Shown: positions 22,086 to 28,581 of the stretch, piece after piece
Numbering within the stretch: position 1 is the first letter of the stretch
How the letters are laid out: each line of letters opens with the position of its first letter
Source of the DNA: Candidatus Omnitrophota bacterium
Lineage (GTDB): Bacteria > Omnitrophota > Gorgyraeia > Aquiviventales > Aquiviventaceae
Reading direction: 5' to 3'
Assembly: GCA_016209275.1 (NCBI GenBank)
Contig: JACQWM010000036.1
Location: 1-41,257, forward strand
Length of the DNA: 41,257 nucleotides
The notes under the pieces: generated by a model
Database searches by the model: none
What the model saw: the letters and a program-made list of their open reading frames with translations, nothing else
Told to the model about the DNA's origin: nothing
Translations under genes and position numbers: made by a program

Positions 22086-22124
22086 CAACAAGCCCTTGCT
22101 TGCGCAAGGGCTTGTTGTGTTTCC
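22086..22124 (+). terminator. Rho-independent terminator between the TIGR04073-like genes
   Basis: caacaagcccttgc (22086-22099) and gcaagggcttgttg (22104-22117) form a perfect 14-bp stem with a TTGC loop, followed by TGTTTCC. The downstream T-run is modest, so it may attenuate rather than fully stop transcription into the second paralogue. Confidence 0.75.
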
Positions 22125-22138
22125 GTCAAGGAGCACCC

Positions 22139-22558
22139 ATGGCACGGCGCATCGTCATCCTACCGCTCACCCTCGGCTTGGCCCTGGGCGCGGGAATAGC
22201 CGCAGCCGCCACCGCCGATCGCGTCCCCGCAACCGAGCCGCGCCCCGCCATGTGCCCGATTTGCGGCCGTGCCGGCAATGATCAGGCCGGCTACCCGGAA
22301 AAAGCCGGCAGCACCTTGGCTCGCGGGGTCACGAACACCGTGTTTGGATGGACGGAGATGCTCCGCGAGCCGGCTGATGAAGTGAAGGCCGGCGGCAACG
22401 TCGTGGCGGGCATCGGCAAAGGTATCGCGCATACCGTCACGCGAACGCTCAGCGGTCTTGGCGAAGTGCTGACCTTTTGGACGCCGAAGACCAACACCGG
22501 CTACGTGCGTTTCGCGACGGACTGCCCGCTCTGCATGAAAAGCCGCCACCAGCCATAA
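22139..22558 (+). CDS. TIGR04073-like secreted protein with paired CxxC motifs
   Basis: The ATG at 22139 follows an AAGGAG site and gives 139 residues; an upstream start would run through the terminator. A signal peptide covers about residues 1-25. The centre (GVTNTVFGWTEMLREP, then GGNVVAGIGKGIAHTVTRT) is clearly paralogous to the preceding gene. It differs by flanking cysteine pairs: MCPICGR (Cys39, Cys42) and DCPLCMK (Cys129, Cys132). Together these could bind a metal such as zinc, form two disulphides, or act in redox chemistry outside the cytoplasm. The gene ends a few bases before the promoter of the cobalamin riboswitch. Confidence 0.75.
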   Translation: MARRIVILPLTLGLALGAGIAAAATADRVPATEPRPAMCPICGRAGNDQAGYPEKAGSTLARGVTNTVFGWTEMLREPADEVKAGGNVVAGIGKGIAHTVTRTLSGLGEVLTFWTPKTNTGYVRFATDCPLCMKSRHQP

Positions 22559-22564
22559 TCGTGC

Positions 22565-22593
22565 TTGACACGCGCGCTCAGCTGGCGTAAGGT
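22565..22593 (+). promoter_or_regulatory. sigma70-type promoter for the riboswitch-TonB receptor transcript
   Basis: TTGACA (22565-22570), a perfect -35, is followed after 17 bases by TAAGGT (22588-22593). Transcription would start near 22600, just before the riboswitch. Confidence 0.75.
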
Positions 22594-22604
22594 ACGAAGA
22601 CGTT

Positions 22605-22790
22605 TGACAATTGGACGTTCGGTGCGGCGAAGGGAAGCCCGTGCAAATCGGGCGCGGACCCGCCGCTGTGAGCCTTAAGCTTGTGCTCCTGCTGTAGCCA
22701 CTGTCTTGACACGACGGCAACCTGTCGTGGCGGATGGGAAGGCGCAGGAGAGGTGAGGCAAGCCAGAAGACCCGCCCATCGAACAACAAC
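22605..22790 (+). promoter_or_regulatory. Cobalamin riboswitch (adenosylcobalamin-type aptamer)
   Basis: All hallmark segments appear in order: GGTGCGGCGAAGGGAAGCCC, GTGCAAATCGGGCGCGGACCC, CCGCTGTGAGCC, the B12-box region GCCACTGTC, then GGGAAGGCG and AGCCAGAAGACC. The aptamer lies between a strong promoter and an intrinsic terminator and precedes a TonB-dependent receptor. Binding of cobalamin is expected to favour termination, switching off the receptor when B12 is plentiful. A short hairpin (gctccgtggagc, 22796-22807) in the expression platform could be the alternative partner. Confidence 0.95.
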
Positions 22791-22835
22791 CTACAGCTCC
22801 GTGGAGCGAGTCTAGGGGTAGCAAACTGGGACTGT

Positions 22836-22864
22836 CCCTGACGAATGGCCGTCAGGGTTTTTTT
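22836..22864 (+). terminator. riboswitch-controlled intrinsic terminator
   Basis: ccctgac (22836-22842) and gtcaggg (22851-22857) form a 7-bp stem followed by seven T. It lies between the aptamer and the ATG of the receptor, the normal place for the switch's OFF structure. Confidence 0.85.
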
Positions 22865-22920
22865 GTTGGCCCTCGACTCCCTCCCGCGACGTCCCCGAGG
22901 ACCGGGACAAGGAGATCCTG

Positions 22921-24975
22921 ATGCATCGAGGGTTCTTGCTATGTGCTGTGTGCTATGCGCTATGTGCTATGTGCTGTGTGCTCATCAGTCCTCCAAGTTG
23001 GGCCGCATCACAGCATCCATCGATTGACGCCGAACCATCGCTCCGCGCTCCCTCCCGCATTCCCGGCCGCTCGGTCAGCGCCTCGCAGTTTCCCGGCAAT
23101 GCCACCATCATCACCGCCGACGATATTCAGCGCTCGGGCGCTGCCACGATCCAAGAGGTGATTGCCAGCGCCGAAGGTGTGGCCGTGCTGGACACCGGCG
23201 GCCACGGCCTGGGCTCGGACTCCAGCTTAAGCCTGCGCGGGGTGGCCAATAACAGCCGCACGAACGCGCTCGTTCTCGTCGACGGCGTGCGGCAAAACCG
23301 CATCACCGGCGATGAGGTCCATTGGCAAAGCCTCCCCGTCGGCCAGGTGGAACGCATTGAAATCATCCGGGGCGGCGGCGGCACGACGTACGGAGAGGGC
23401 GCGCTCTCCGGCGTCATCAATATTTTCACGAAACACGACAGCGCGAAACCGCTGGACGCTGAGGCGGGTGTGGAGTTCGGCTCCTTCGGCTGGCAGAAGT
23501 ACTCGGTGGCCGCCCGGGGCCGGAGCCGCCGGCTGACGTACGGGACCAGCTACACCAGGAATCTCCTGACCGGCTATCGCGAATACTCCGCCGCCCGCAC
23601 CACCACCGTCACATCGCACGGCGGTATCGAGGTGGCCCGCGGCATCCGCGCCTCGGTGAACGTGCTGCACAGCGAGAATACGAATAGTTCTCCCGGCGGC
23701 CTCACACCGGCCCAGGCCGAAGCGCGCCGCCGGCAGGCGGTCCAAAGCCGAGTGCTGATTTTCGAGGATGAGATCGATCAGGTGTCGGCGGATCTCGTGC
23801 TGGGACCCTGGCAGGGCGTGACGTGGCTGATCAACGGCTACTGGCGCCAATGGACCGCGGACTCGCGGCGCAGCGGATTGTTTACCCTCACGCCATCCCG
23901 CGGCCTGAATCTCCGCTCCATGTCCGAGTCGCGCGGCCCTCACCTGGCGAATGCGCTCATCAGCGGCATCGAGCTCAGCGACGACAAGGCGTCCACCGGC
24001 GTGCGCGGCGGAACGCGGGTTGATGAGTCCAACCGGTTCGGCTACGGCCTCTACCTGGAAGACACCCTGACCCTCTGGGACCGGCTCTCGCTCGTGGGCG
24101 GGTTCCGCTATGACCGCTTCCGATTCGAGGAAGATATCGTCGCGTTTGACGCGCTGTTCAACGAAGTCAATTACGTCGGCACGCTCACCTTCGAGGGCAA
24201 GTCGCCGAAGATCGGGCTGACCTACGCCGCCCTCCCCGAGGCCCTGTGGGTCTACGGCAGCTTCAGCCGGCCGTTTAAAGCGCCGAACATCGATGATTTC
24301 GCCTCACGCAGCTCGGAGTTCCGCGGCAATGTGGCCTTGCGGCCGCAGCAAGCCAATACGTATGAAATCGGCGCGCGCGGGGCAGCCGGTCCGTGGCGGG
24401 CCAATGCCGCGTGGTTTGTCATGACCACGAAGGACGAAATTCTCTTCGTGCAGGGCATTCCCAGCAACCCGTTCATCTTCCAAAATCAAAACTTCGACAC
24501 GCAACGATTTGGCATCGAGTTGGCCGCCGGCATTGAGGAAGCACGCTGGCATACGCATCTGACCTACACGTACGCCGATGCAGAATTCCGCAAAGGCCAA
24601 TTCGCCGGCAACACGTTTCCCGGCACCCCGGCGCACCTCGGCAACATCAATGTGGGCATCTCGCCCGTTGCCGGTTTATGGGTGGATCTGGATTGGCAGA
24701 TCGCCGAGCACTTTTTTCGGATCAACGACGTGGCAAACCTGTTTCCGGCCGACGGCTTTAACGTGCTGAACCTCACCCTCGCCTATAACTTGCCGGAGGC
24801 GTTTGGGCGGCGGTTCGGGGGTGCGAAAGGGCGGGCGTACCTGAAGTTTCAAAACCTGGCCAACAATGAATATTCGGCGTTTCAGGCGAGCAATGGCTCA
24901 AACTTCTCGACAGGAGCCGGCGAAAATCCGATGCCGCCCTTCAGCGTGCGGTGGGGCCTCCACGTCGATTATTAA
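22921..24975 (+). CDS. btuB: TonB-dependent outer-membrane receptor, probable cobalamin transporter
   Basis: The ATG at 22921 follows AAGGAG and gives 684 residues. A Cys-rich signal peptide (about 1-29) is encoded by a heptanucleotide repeat. The plug domain is clear: TIITADDIQRSGAATIQEVI, SLSLRGVANNSRTNALVLVD and VGQVERIEIIRGGG followed by GALSGVINIFTK. The barrel continues with repeated amphipathic strands, including GLYLEDTLTLWDRLSLVGGF and a LWVYGSFSRPFKAPNIDDF block. It ends in an aromatic-containing strand (VRWGLHVDY). A canonical TonB box is not evident. The riboswitch upstream argues for cobalamin or a corrinoid as substrate. The 3' end overlaps fabF by 4 bases. Confidence 0.88.
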   Translation: MHRGFLLCAVCYALCAMCCVLISPPSWAASQHPSIDAEPSLRAPSRIPGRSVSASQFPGNATIITADDIQRSGAATIQEVIASAEGVAVLDTGGHGLGSDSSLSLRGVANNSRTNALVLVDGVRQNRITGDEVHWQSLPVGQVERIEIIRGGGGTTYGEGALSGVINIFTKHDSAKPLDAEAGVEFGSFGWQKYSVAARGRSRRLTYGTSYTRNLLTGYREYSAARTTTVTSHGGIEVARGIRASVNVLHSENTNSSPGGLTPAQAEARRRQAVQSRVLIFEDEIDQVSADLVLGPWQGVTWLINGYWRQWTADSRRSGLFTLTPSRGLNLRSMSESRGPHLANALISGIELSDDKASTGVRGGTRVDESNRFGYGLYLEDTLTLWDRLSLVGGFRYDRFRFEEDIVAFDALFNEVNYVGTLTFEGKSPKIGLTYAALPEALWVYGSFSRPFKAPNIDDFASRSSEFRGNVALRPQQANTYEIGARGAAGPWRANAAWFVMTTKDEILFVQGIPSNPFIFQNQNFDTQRFGIELAAGIEEARWHTHLTYTYADAEFRKGQFAGNTFPGTPAHLGNINVGISPVAGLWVDLDWQIAEHFFRINDVANLFPADGFNVLNLTLAYNLPEAFGRRFGGAKGRAYLKFQNLANNEYSAFQASNGSNFSTGAGENPMPPFSVRWGLHVDY
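22937..22978. repeat. heptanucleotide tandem repeat in the receptor signal peptide
   Basis: Six consecutive copies of the 7-base unit tgctatg, with variants tgctgtg and cgctatg, run from 22937 to 22978. They encode the hydrophobic, Cys-rich core of the signal peptide (LLCAVCYALCAMC). Because 7 is not a multiple of 3, copy-number change would put the receptor out of frame. Confidence 0.9.
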
Positions 24976-26204
24976 AATTTCTTGAAGACGACGGTGGCGT
25001 TGTGCCCGCCGAACCCGAGGGAGTTGGAGAGGGCGACGGTCACCGCGGCGTTGCGGGCGTGGTTGGGAATATAGTCGAGATCGCACGCAGGATCCGGATG
25101 CTCGTAATTGATCGTCGGGGGCATGACCCCATCTCGAATCGCCAAGACCGAAATCGCCGCCTCCACCCCGCCGGCCGCGCCGAGCAAATGGCCGGTCATC
25201 GATTTGGTCGATGAAATCGCCACGGTTTTGGCCGCCGCGCCGAAGGTCTTTTTGATCGCCAGCGTCTCAATCTTGTCGTTGAGCTCGGTGGACGTGCCGT
25301 GGGCATTGATGTACGTCACCTGCTCGGGCCGCAGGCGCGCATCCTCAAGGGCCAGCGCCATCGCTTTCGCCGCCCCGCTGCCTTCAGGGTCCGGCGCCGT
25401 CACGTGGTAGGCGTCTGCGGTCGCTCCATAGCCGACCATCTCCGCGTAGATCTTCGCCCCGCGCCTGGTGGCATGTTCTAGCGCTTCGAGCACCAGCACG
25501 CCGGCTCCCTCGCCCATCACAAAGCCGTCGCGCTCCCGATCGAAGGGACGGCTCGCGCCGATCGGCGCGTCATTCCGGCGCGAGAGAGCCATGAGCGCGC
25601 AGAAGCCGCCCATCGCCAGCGGAGTGATGCAGCTTTCGGTCCCGCCGCCGATCATCACATCGGCCTGGCCGTGCTGAATGATTCGAAACGCCTCCCCCAC
25701 CCCATGCGCGCCCGAGGCGCAGGCGGTCGTTGTGCAGAAATTCGGGCCCTTGAACCCAAGATTGATCGCCACATGGCCCGCCCCCATGTTGCAAATCAGC
25801 ATCGGAATCATGAAGGGGGTGAGCTTCTTCGGCCCTTTGGCGAGCATGATGCTGTGGGACTCTTCGATGAGGCTCATGCTGCCCATGCCCGTGCCGATAA
25901 TCACCCCGCAGCGGAAGGGGTCTTCCTGCTCGATCTGGATGCCGCTGTCGGCGGCGGCTTGCTTCGCCGCGGCGACCGCGAACTGGGTAAACCGCTCAGT
26001 GCGCTTGACTTCCTTGGGGGTGAGGTACTGGGCTGGGTCAAAGCCTTTGACCTCGGCGGCGATCTGCGACTCGAGGAGGCTCGGGTCAAAGCTGGCCACG
26101 CGGGCCACACCGCTTTTGCCGGCCAGCAGTGCCGCCCACATCGCGGGCGCAGCATTGCCCACCGGGGTCACGGCCCCTAAACCGGTGATCACGACTCGTC
26201 TCAT
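24972..26204 (-). CDS. fabF: Beta-ketoacyl-ACP synthase II
   Basis: Using the ATG at 26204 (MRRVVITGLGAVTPVG) the protein is 410 residues, as usual for FabF; a TTG at 26216 would add four residues. The catalytic Cys is in TTTACASGAH, and the two catalytic His are in NAHGTST and KSMTGHLLGAAGG. The enzyme condenses malonyl-ACP with acyl-ACP to lengthen fatty acids. It is the last gene of fabG-acpP-fabF on the minus strand. Two hairpins, including the GATATCAGAT palindrome, separate it from acpP. Confidence 0.96.
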   Translation of the reverse strand: MRRVVITGLGAVTPVGNAAPAMWAALLAGKSGVARVASFDPSLLESQIAAEVKGFDPAQYLTPKEVKRTERFTQFAVAAAKQAAADSGIQIEQEDPFRCGVIIGTGMGSMSLIEESHSIMLAKGPKKLTPFMIPMLICNMGAGHVAINLGFKGPNFCTTTACASGAHGVGEAFRIIQHGQADVMIGGGTESCITPLAMGGFCALMALSRRNDAPIGASRPFDRERDGFVMGEGAGVLVLEALEHATRRGAKIYAEMVGYGATADAYHVTAPDPEGSGAAKAMALALEDARLRPEQVTYINAHGTSTELNDKIETLAIKKTFGAAAKTVAISSTKSMTGHLLGAAGGVEAAISVLAIRDGVMPPTINYEHPDPACDLDYIPNHARNAAVTVALSNSLGFGGHNATVVFKKF

Positions 26205-26219
26205 TTGACCCGCCAAGGC

Positions 26220-26257
26220 GATATCAGATATGAAATGCCCATTTCATATCTGATATC
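26220..26257. repeat. GATATCAGAT palindrome, copy 3
   Basis: gatatcagatatgaaatg (26220-26237) and catttcatatctgatatc (26240-26257) form a perfect 18-bp inverted repeat with CC at the centre. Its outer 12 bases equal those of copy 2. It lies between acpP and fabF, 16 bases upstream of the fabF ATG, and would fold in the mRNA over the fabF leader. Confidence 0.92.
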
Positions 26258-26265
26258 AAAAGCGT

Positions 26266-26289
26266 GACGTCCCGCCGAGGCGGGACGTC
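26266..26289. repeat. GC-rich hairpin between acpP and fabF
   Basis: gacgtcccgcc (26266-26276) and ggcgggacgtc (26279-26289) form an 11-bp stem with a two-base centre. There is no T-run on either side, so it is unlikely to be a simple terminator. It may hold the acpP message end, since ACP is usually needed in excess over FabF. Confidence 0.75.
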
Positions 26290-26318
26290 CTATGGTGAGG
26301 CTCAATTCTGCGGAAACG

Positions 26319-26567
26319 CTATTTGGCGTTGGCAATCTTGGACTCGATGTACTTGATCGCATCCCCCACCGAACCCATCTTTTCGGCGTCTTCATCGGGG
26401 ATTTCGATCCCGAACTCCTCTTCCAGCGCCATCACCAGCTCAACGGTGTCCAGCGAATCAGCGCCCAGGTCCTCCACGAACGATGCTGAATCGGTCACCT
26501 CTTCGAGCTTCACCCCCAGCTGCTCGGCAATGATCGCCCGCACCCGATCCGCAACAGCCTCTGCCAT
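26319..26567 (-). CDS. acpP: Acyl carrier protein
   Basis: The 82-residue acidic protein carries the phosphopantetheine attachment Ser in [13 protein letters not shown], with the typical helices [10 protein letters not shown]-like ([14 protein letters not shown]) before and [16 protein letters not shown] after it. It carries growing acyl chains for type II fatty-acid synthesis. The ATG at 26567 follows AAGGAGGATT, one of the best ribosome binding sites in the window, as expected for an abundant protein. It lies 47 bases downstream of fabG. Confidence 0.97.
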   Translation of the reverse strand: MAEAVADRVRAIIAEQLGVKLEEVTDSASFVEDLGADSLDTVELVMALEEEFGIEIPDEDAEKMGSVGDAIKYIESKIANAK

Positions 26568-26613
26568 AATCTAATCCTCCTTGCCCCGCCCTGAGCGGGG
26601 CTGGTTCTCGATC

Positions 26614-27354
26614 TTACATCGCGAGGCCGCCGTCCACCACCAGCACGTGGCCGGTAATGTAGCGGGCCGCATCGCTGACCAAAAAGAGCGCCGCCTGCGC
26701 AACGTCCTGGGGCTGCCCCAGCGTGCCCAGAGGAATCGCGCTCATCAGCCGCTGCTTGGCGTCTTCCGGCAACGCCTCGGTCATCTCCGTCTTGATGAAG
26801 CCTGGAGCGATCGCGTTGCACGTAATACCGCGGCTGGCCAATTCCTTGGCCACCGCCTTCGTAAAGCCGATGATGCCGGCTTTCGAGGCGGCGTAATTGG
26901 CTTGCCCTGGATTCCCAAAGATCCCGACGACTGACGCGATGCTCACAATCCGCCCGCGCCGCTGCTTCAGCATGTGCTTGGCCACGGCCCGGGTGCAGAG
27001 GAAGGTGCCTTTCAAATTGATATTCAGCACCCGATCCCACTGCGCATCATCCATGCGGATGAGCAATCCATCCTTGGTGATGCCCGCGTTGTTGATGAGT
27101 ATATCGATTCGTCCGAGCTTGTCAAGCACTTTCCCGACACCCTCATCCACGGCGGCACCGTTGGTCACGTCGACGACGAATCCCTCGGCGCGCCGCCCCA
27201 GCCCGCGCAGCTCCGCGGTCGTCGCCTCCAGCTGCTCCGCATGGACATCAAAGAGCGCGACGTCCGCGCCCTGCCCAGCCAGGACCAGCGCGATCTCCCG
27301 CCCGATGCCTCGGGCGCCCCCGGTGACAATGGCGACTTGGGTGTTGAGCGGCAT
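26614..27354 (-). CDS. fabG: 3-oxoacyl-ACP reductase
   Basis: Choosing the ATG at 27354 gives MPLNTQVAIVTGGARGIG and 246 residues, matching FabG (about 244); longer starts at 27381 or 27387 lie within the promoter. The short-chain dehydrogenase motifs are TGGARGIG (NADPH site), NNAG, a Ser before the active-site Tyr-Lys in YAASKAG, and a C-terminal GHVLVVDGGLAM. The enzyme reduces 3-oxoacyl-ACP in fatty-acid elongation. It is the first gene of fabG-acpP-fabF. The predicted transcription start is about 3 bases before this ATG, so the message is essentially leaderless. Confidence 0.95.
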   Translation of the reverse strand: MPLNTQVAIVTGGARGIGREIALVLAGQGADVALFDVHAEQLEATTAELRGLGRRAEGFVVDVTNGAAVDEGVGKVLDKLGRIDILINNAGITKDGLLIRMDDAQWDRVLNINLKGTFLCTRAVAKHMLKQRRGRIVSIASVVGIFGNPGQANYAASKAGIIGFTKAVAKELASRGITCNAIAPGFIKTEMTEALPEDAKQRLMSAIPLGTLGQPQDVAQAALFLVSDAARYITGHVLVVDGGLAM

Positions 27355-27363
27355 GACCGCTGC

Positions 27364-27392
27364 ATTATACGTATTTGCCATGACCAAGACAA
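27364..27392 (-). promoter_or_regulatory. sigma70-type promoter for fabG-acpP-fabF
   Basis: On the minus strand TTGTCT (27392-27387) and a perfect TATAAT (27369-27364) are spaced by 17 bases. The expected start of transcription is near 27357, about 3 bases before the fabG ATG at 27354. Confidence 0.75.
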
Positions 27393-27407
27393 GCGCCTAT
27401 CGCTGAA

Positions 27408-28523
27408 TTAGGACGATGTTTTCGGAGGGGTGTGGTCGTGCGGTGTCTTGGCGAGGGGCGGGGCCCCGTTGGTGCCCAGCGAATGGGCCGAATGCACCGG
27501 ATCCGGCATGCACGCGGGCTTGAGCTCGCCCACCTCATAGAGCGCGATCATCGCGTCGACCACGTGCGGATCAAACTGGGTGCCCCGGTTGCGCTTCAGC
27601 TCTTCGATGGCTTTCTCCACCGTCATGCCTTTGCGATACGGCCGGTCGGTCACCATGGCATCGAAGGCATCCACCACCGTGGCGATCCGAGCGCCGATGG
27701 GAATCTCCTCGCCCTTGAGCCCCTCGGGGTAGCCGGAGCCGTCGTAGGCTTCCTGATGGTAGCGCACGATCTTGGCCATCTCGGCGAGCTCCGGAATCTG
27801 CTCGAGGATCTCGGCCCCATCCACCGGATGCTGCCGCATGATCCGCCACTCCTCATCCGAGAGCGGCCCGGGCTTAAACAAAATCTCTATCGGTGTGAAG
27901 ATATTGCCGACGTCGTGCCGCAGACTCCCCGCCAGCAGCACCTCATCGCTCACCGTCTTCAGCGAGGGCAGCTGCATGCCGCGCAGCTGCCTGATGATGC
28001 GCCCGGCATACTCCACACTGCGGGAGACATGCTCATGCGTGTAATGGGGGTCGATCTTGGAGACGACCATGGAAAAGGCCGAGACGATGCCCAGCGTGAT
28101 CCGCCGCAGCTCATCGTTCGACTTCTTTAAGTCTTCGTTGGCGCGGCGCAGATCCTCGTACAGCGACGTGCTCACTTTCGAGAGCACTTCTTCTTTGAGA
28201 TACTCCAGGCTGAAGGGCTTGATCACATAGTCGGCGGCCCCCAGCAGGCGGGCTTGCTGAATCGTCTCCTCATCTTCCACCGCCGTGATGATGATGACTT
28301 TGATCGCGGCGTCCAGCGCCTTGGCTTCTTTGAGGATCTCTAGGCCGCTGACCCCGGGCATGTGCAGATCGAGAAACACCAGGTGGGGGCGCTCCGCGCG
28401 GATGCACGAGAGCACCGCTTCGCCGTCGTGGGCGGTCAGGACATTAAACCCCCGCTCGGCGAAAAACGATTCCAAGAGGTGGCAGATCTTCAGTTCGTCA
28501 TCGGCCACGAGCAGCTTGACCAT
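27408..28523 (-). CDS. Response regulator with HD-GYP-like output domain
   Basis: The ATG at 28523 (MVKLLVADDELKICHLL), preceded by GGGGGA, gives 371 residues. The receiver has the acidic pair in VADDE, the phospho-accepting Asp in LVFLDLHMPG and the Lys in YVIKPFS. A helical linker leads to an HD-type domain with LRHDVGNIFTPIEILFKPG, RQHPVDGAEIL and HQEAYDGSGYPEGLKGEEIP. HD-GYP enzymes degrade c-di-GMP, but here HDIGK reads HDVGN and HHE reads HQE, so metal binding may be altered. It follows the histidine kinase by about 60 bases. The c-di-GMP link would match the GGDEF protein elsewhere in the window. Confidence 0.85.
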   Translation of the reverse strand: MVKLLVADDELKICHLLESFFAERGFNVLTAHDGEAVLSCIRAERPHLVFLDLHMPGVSGLEILKEAKALDAAIKVIIITAVEDEETIQQARLLGAADYVIKPFSLEYLKEEVLSKVSTSLYEDLRRANEDLKKSNDELRRITLGIVSAFSMVVSKIDPHYTHEHVSRSVEYAGRIIRQLRGMQLPSLKTVSDEVLLAGSLRHDVGNIFTPIEILFKPGPLSDEEWRIMRQHPVDGAEILEQIPELAEMAKIVRYHQEAYDGSGYPEGLKGEEIPIGARIATVVDAFDAMVTDRPYRKGMTVEKAIEELKRNRGTQFDPHVVDAMIALYEVGELKPACMPDPVHSAHSLGTNGAPPLAKTPHDHTPPKTSS

Positions 28524-28581
28524 ACGTCCCCCGTCCGCGCGCACTCCGCGCTACTACAACATTACCCGATGCCGGCACCCC

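Noticed and set aside
12149-22840. Shared gggactgtccctga at about 12151 and 22828 as a dispersed repeat
   Set aside because: One copy encodes a normal N-terminal part of the gamma-carbonic anhydrase and the other is part of the riboswitch expression platform; two 14-base matches are not enough for a family.
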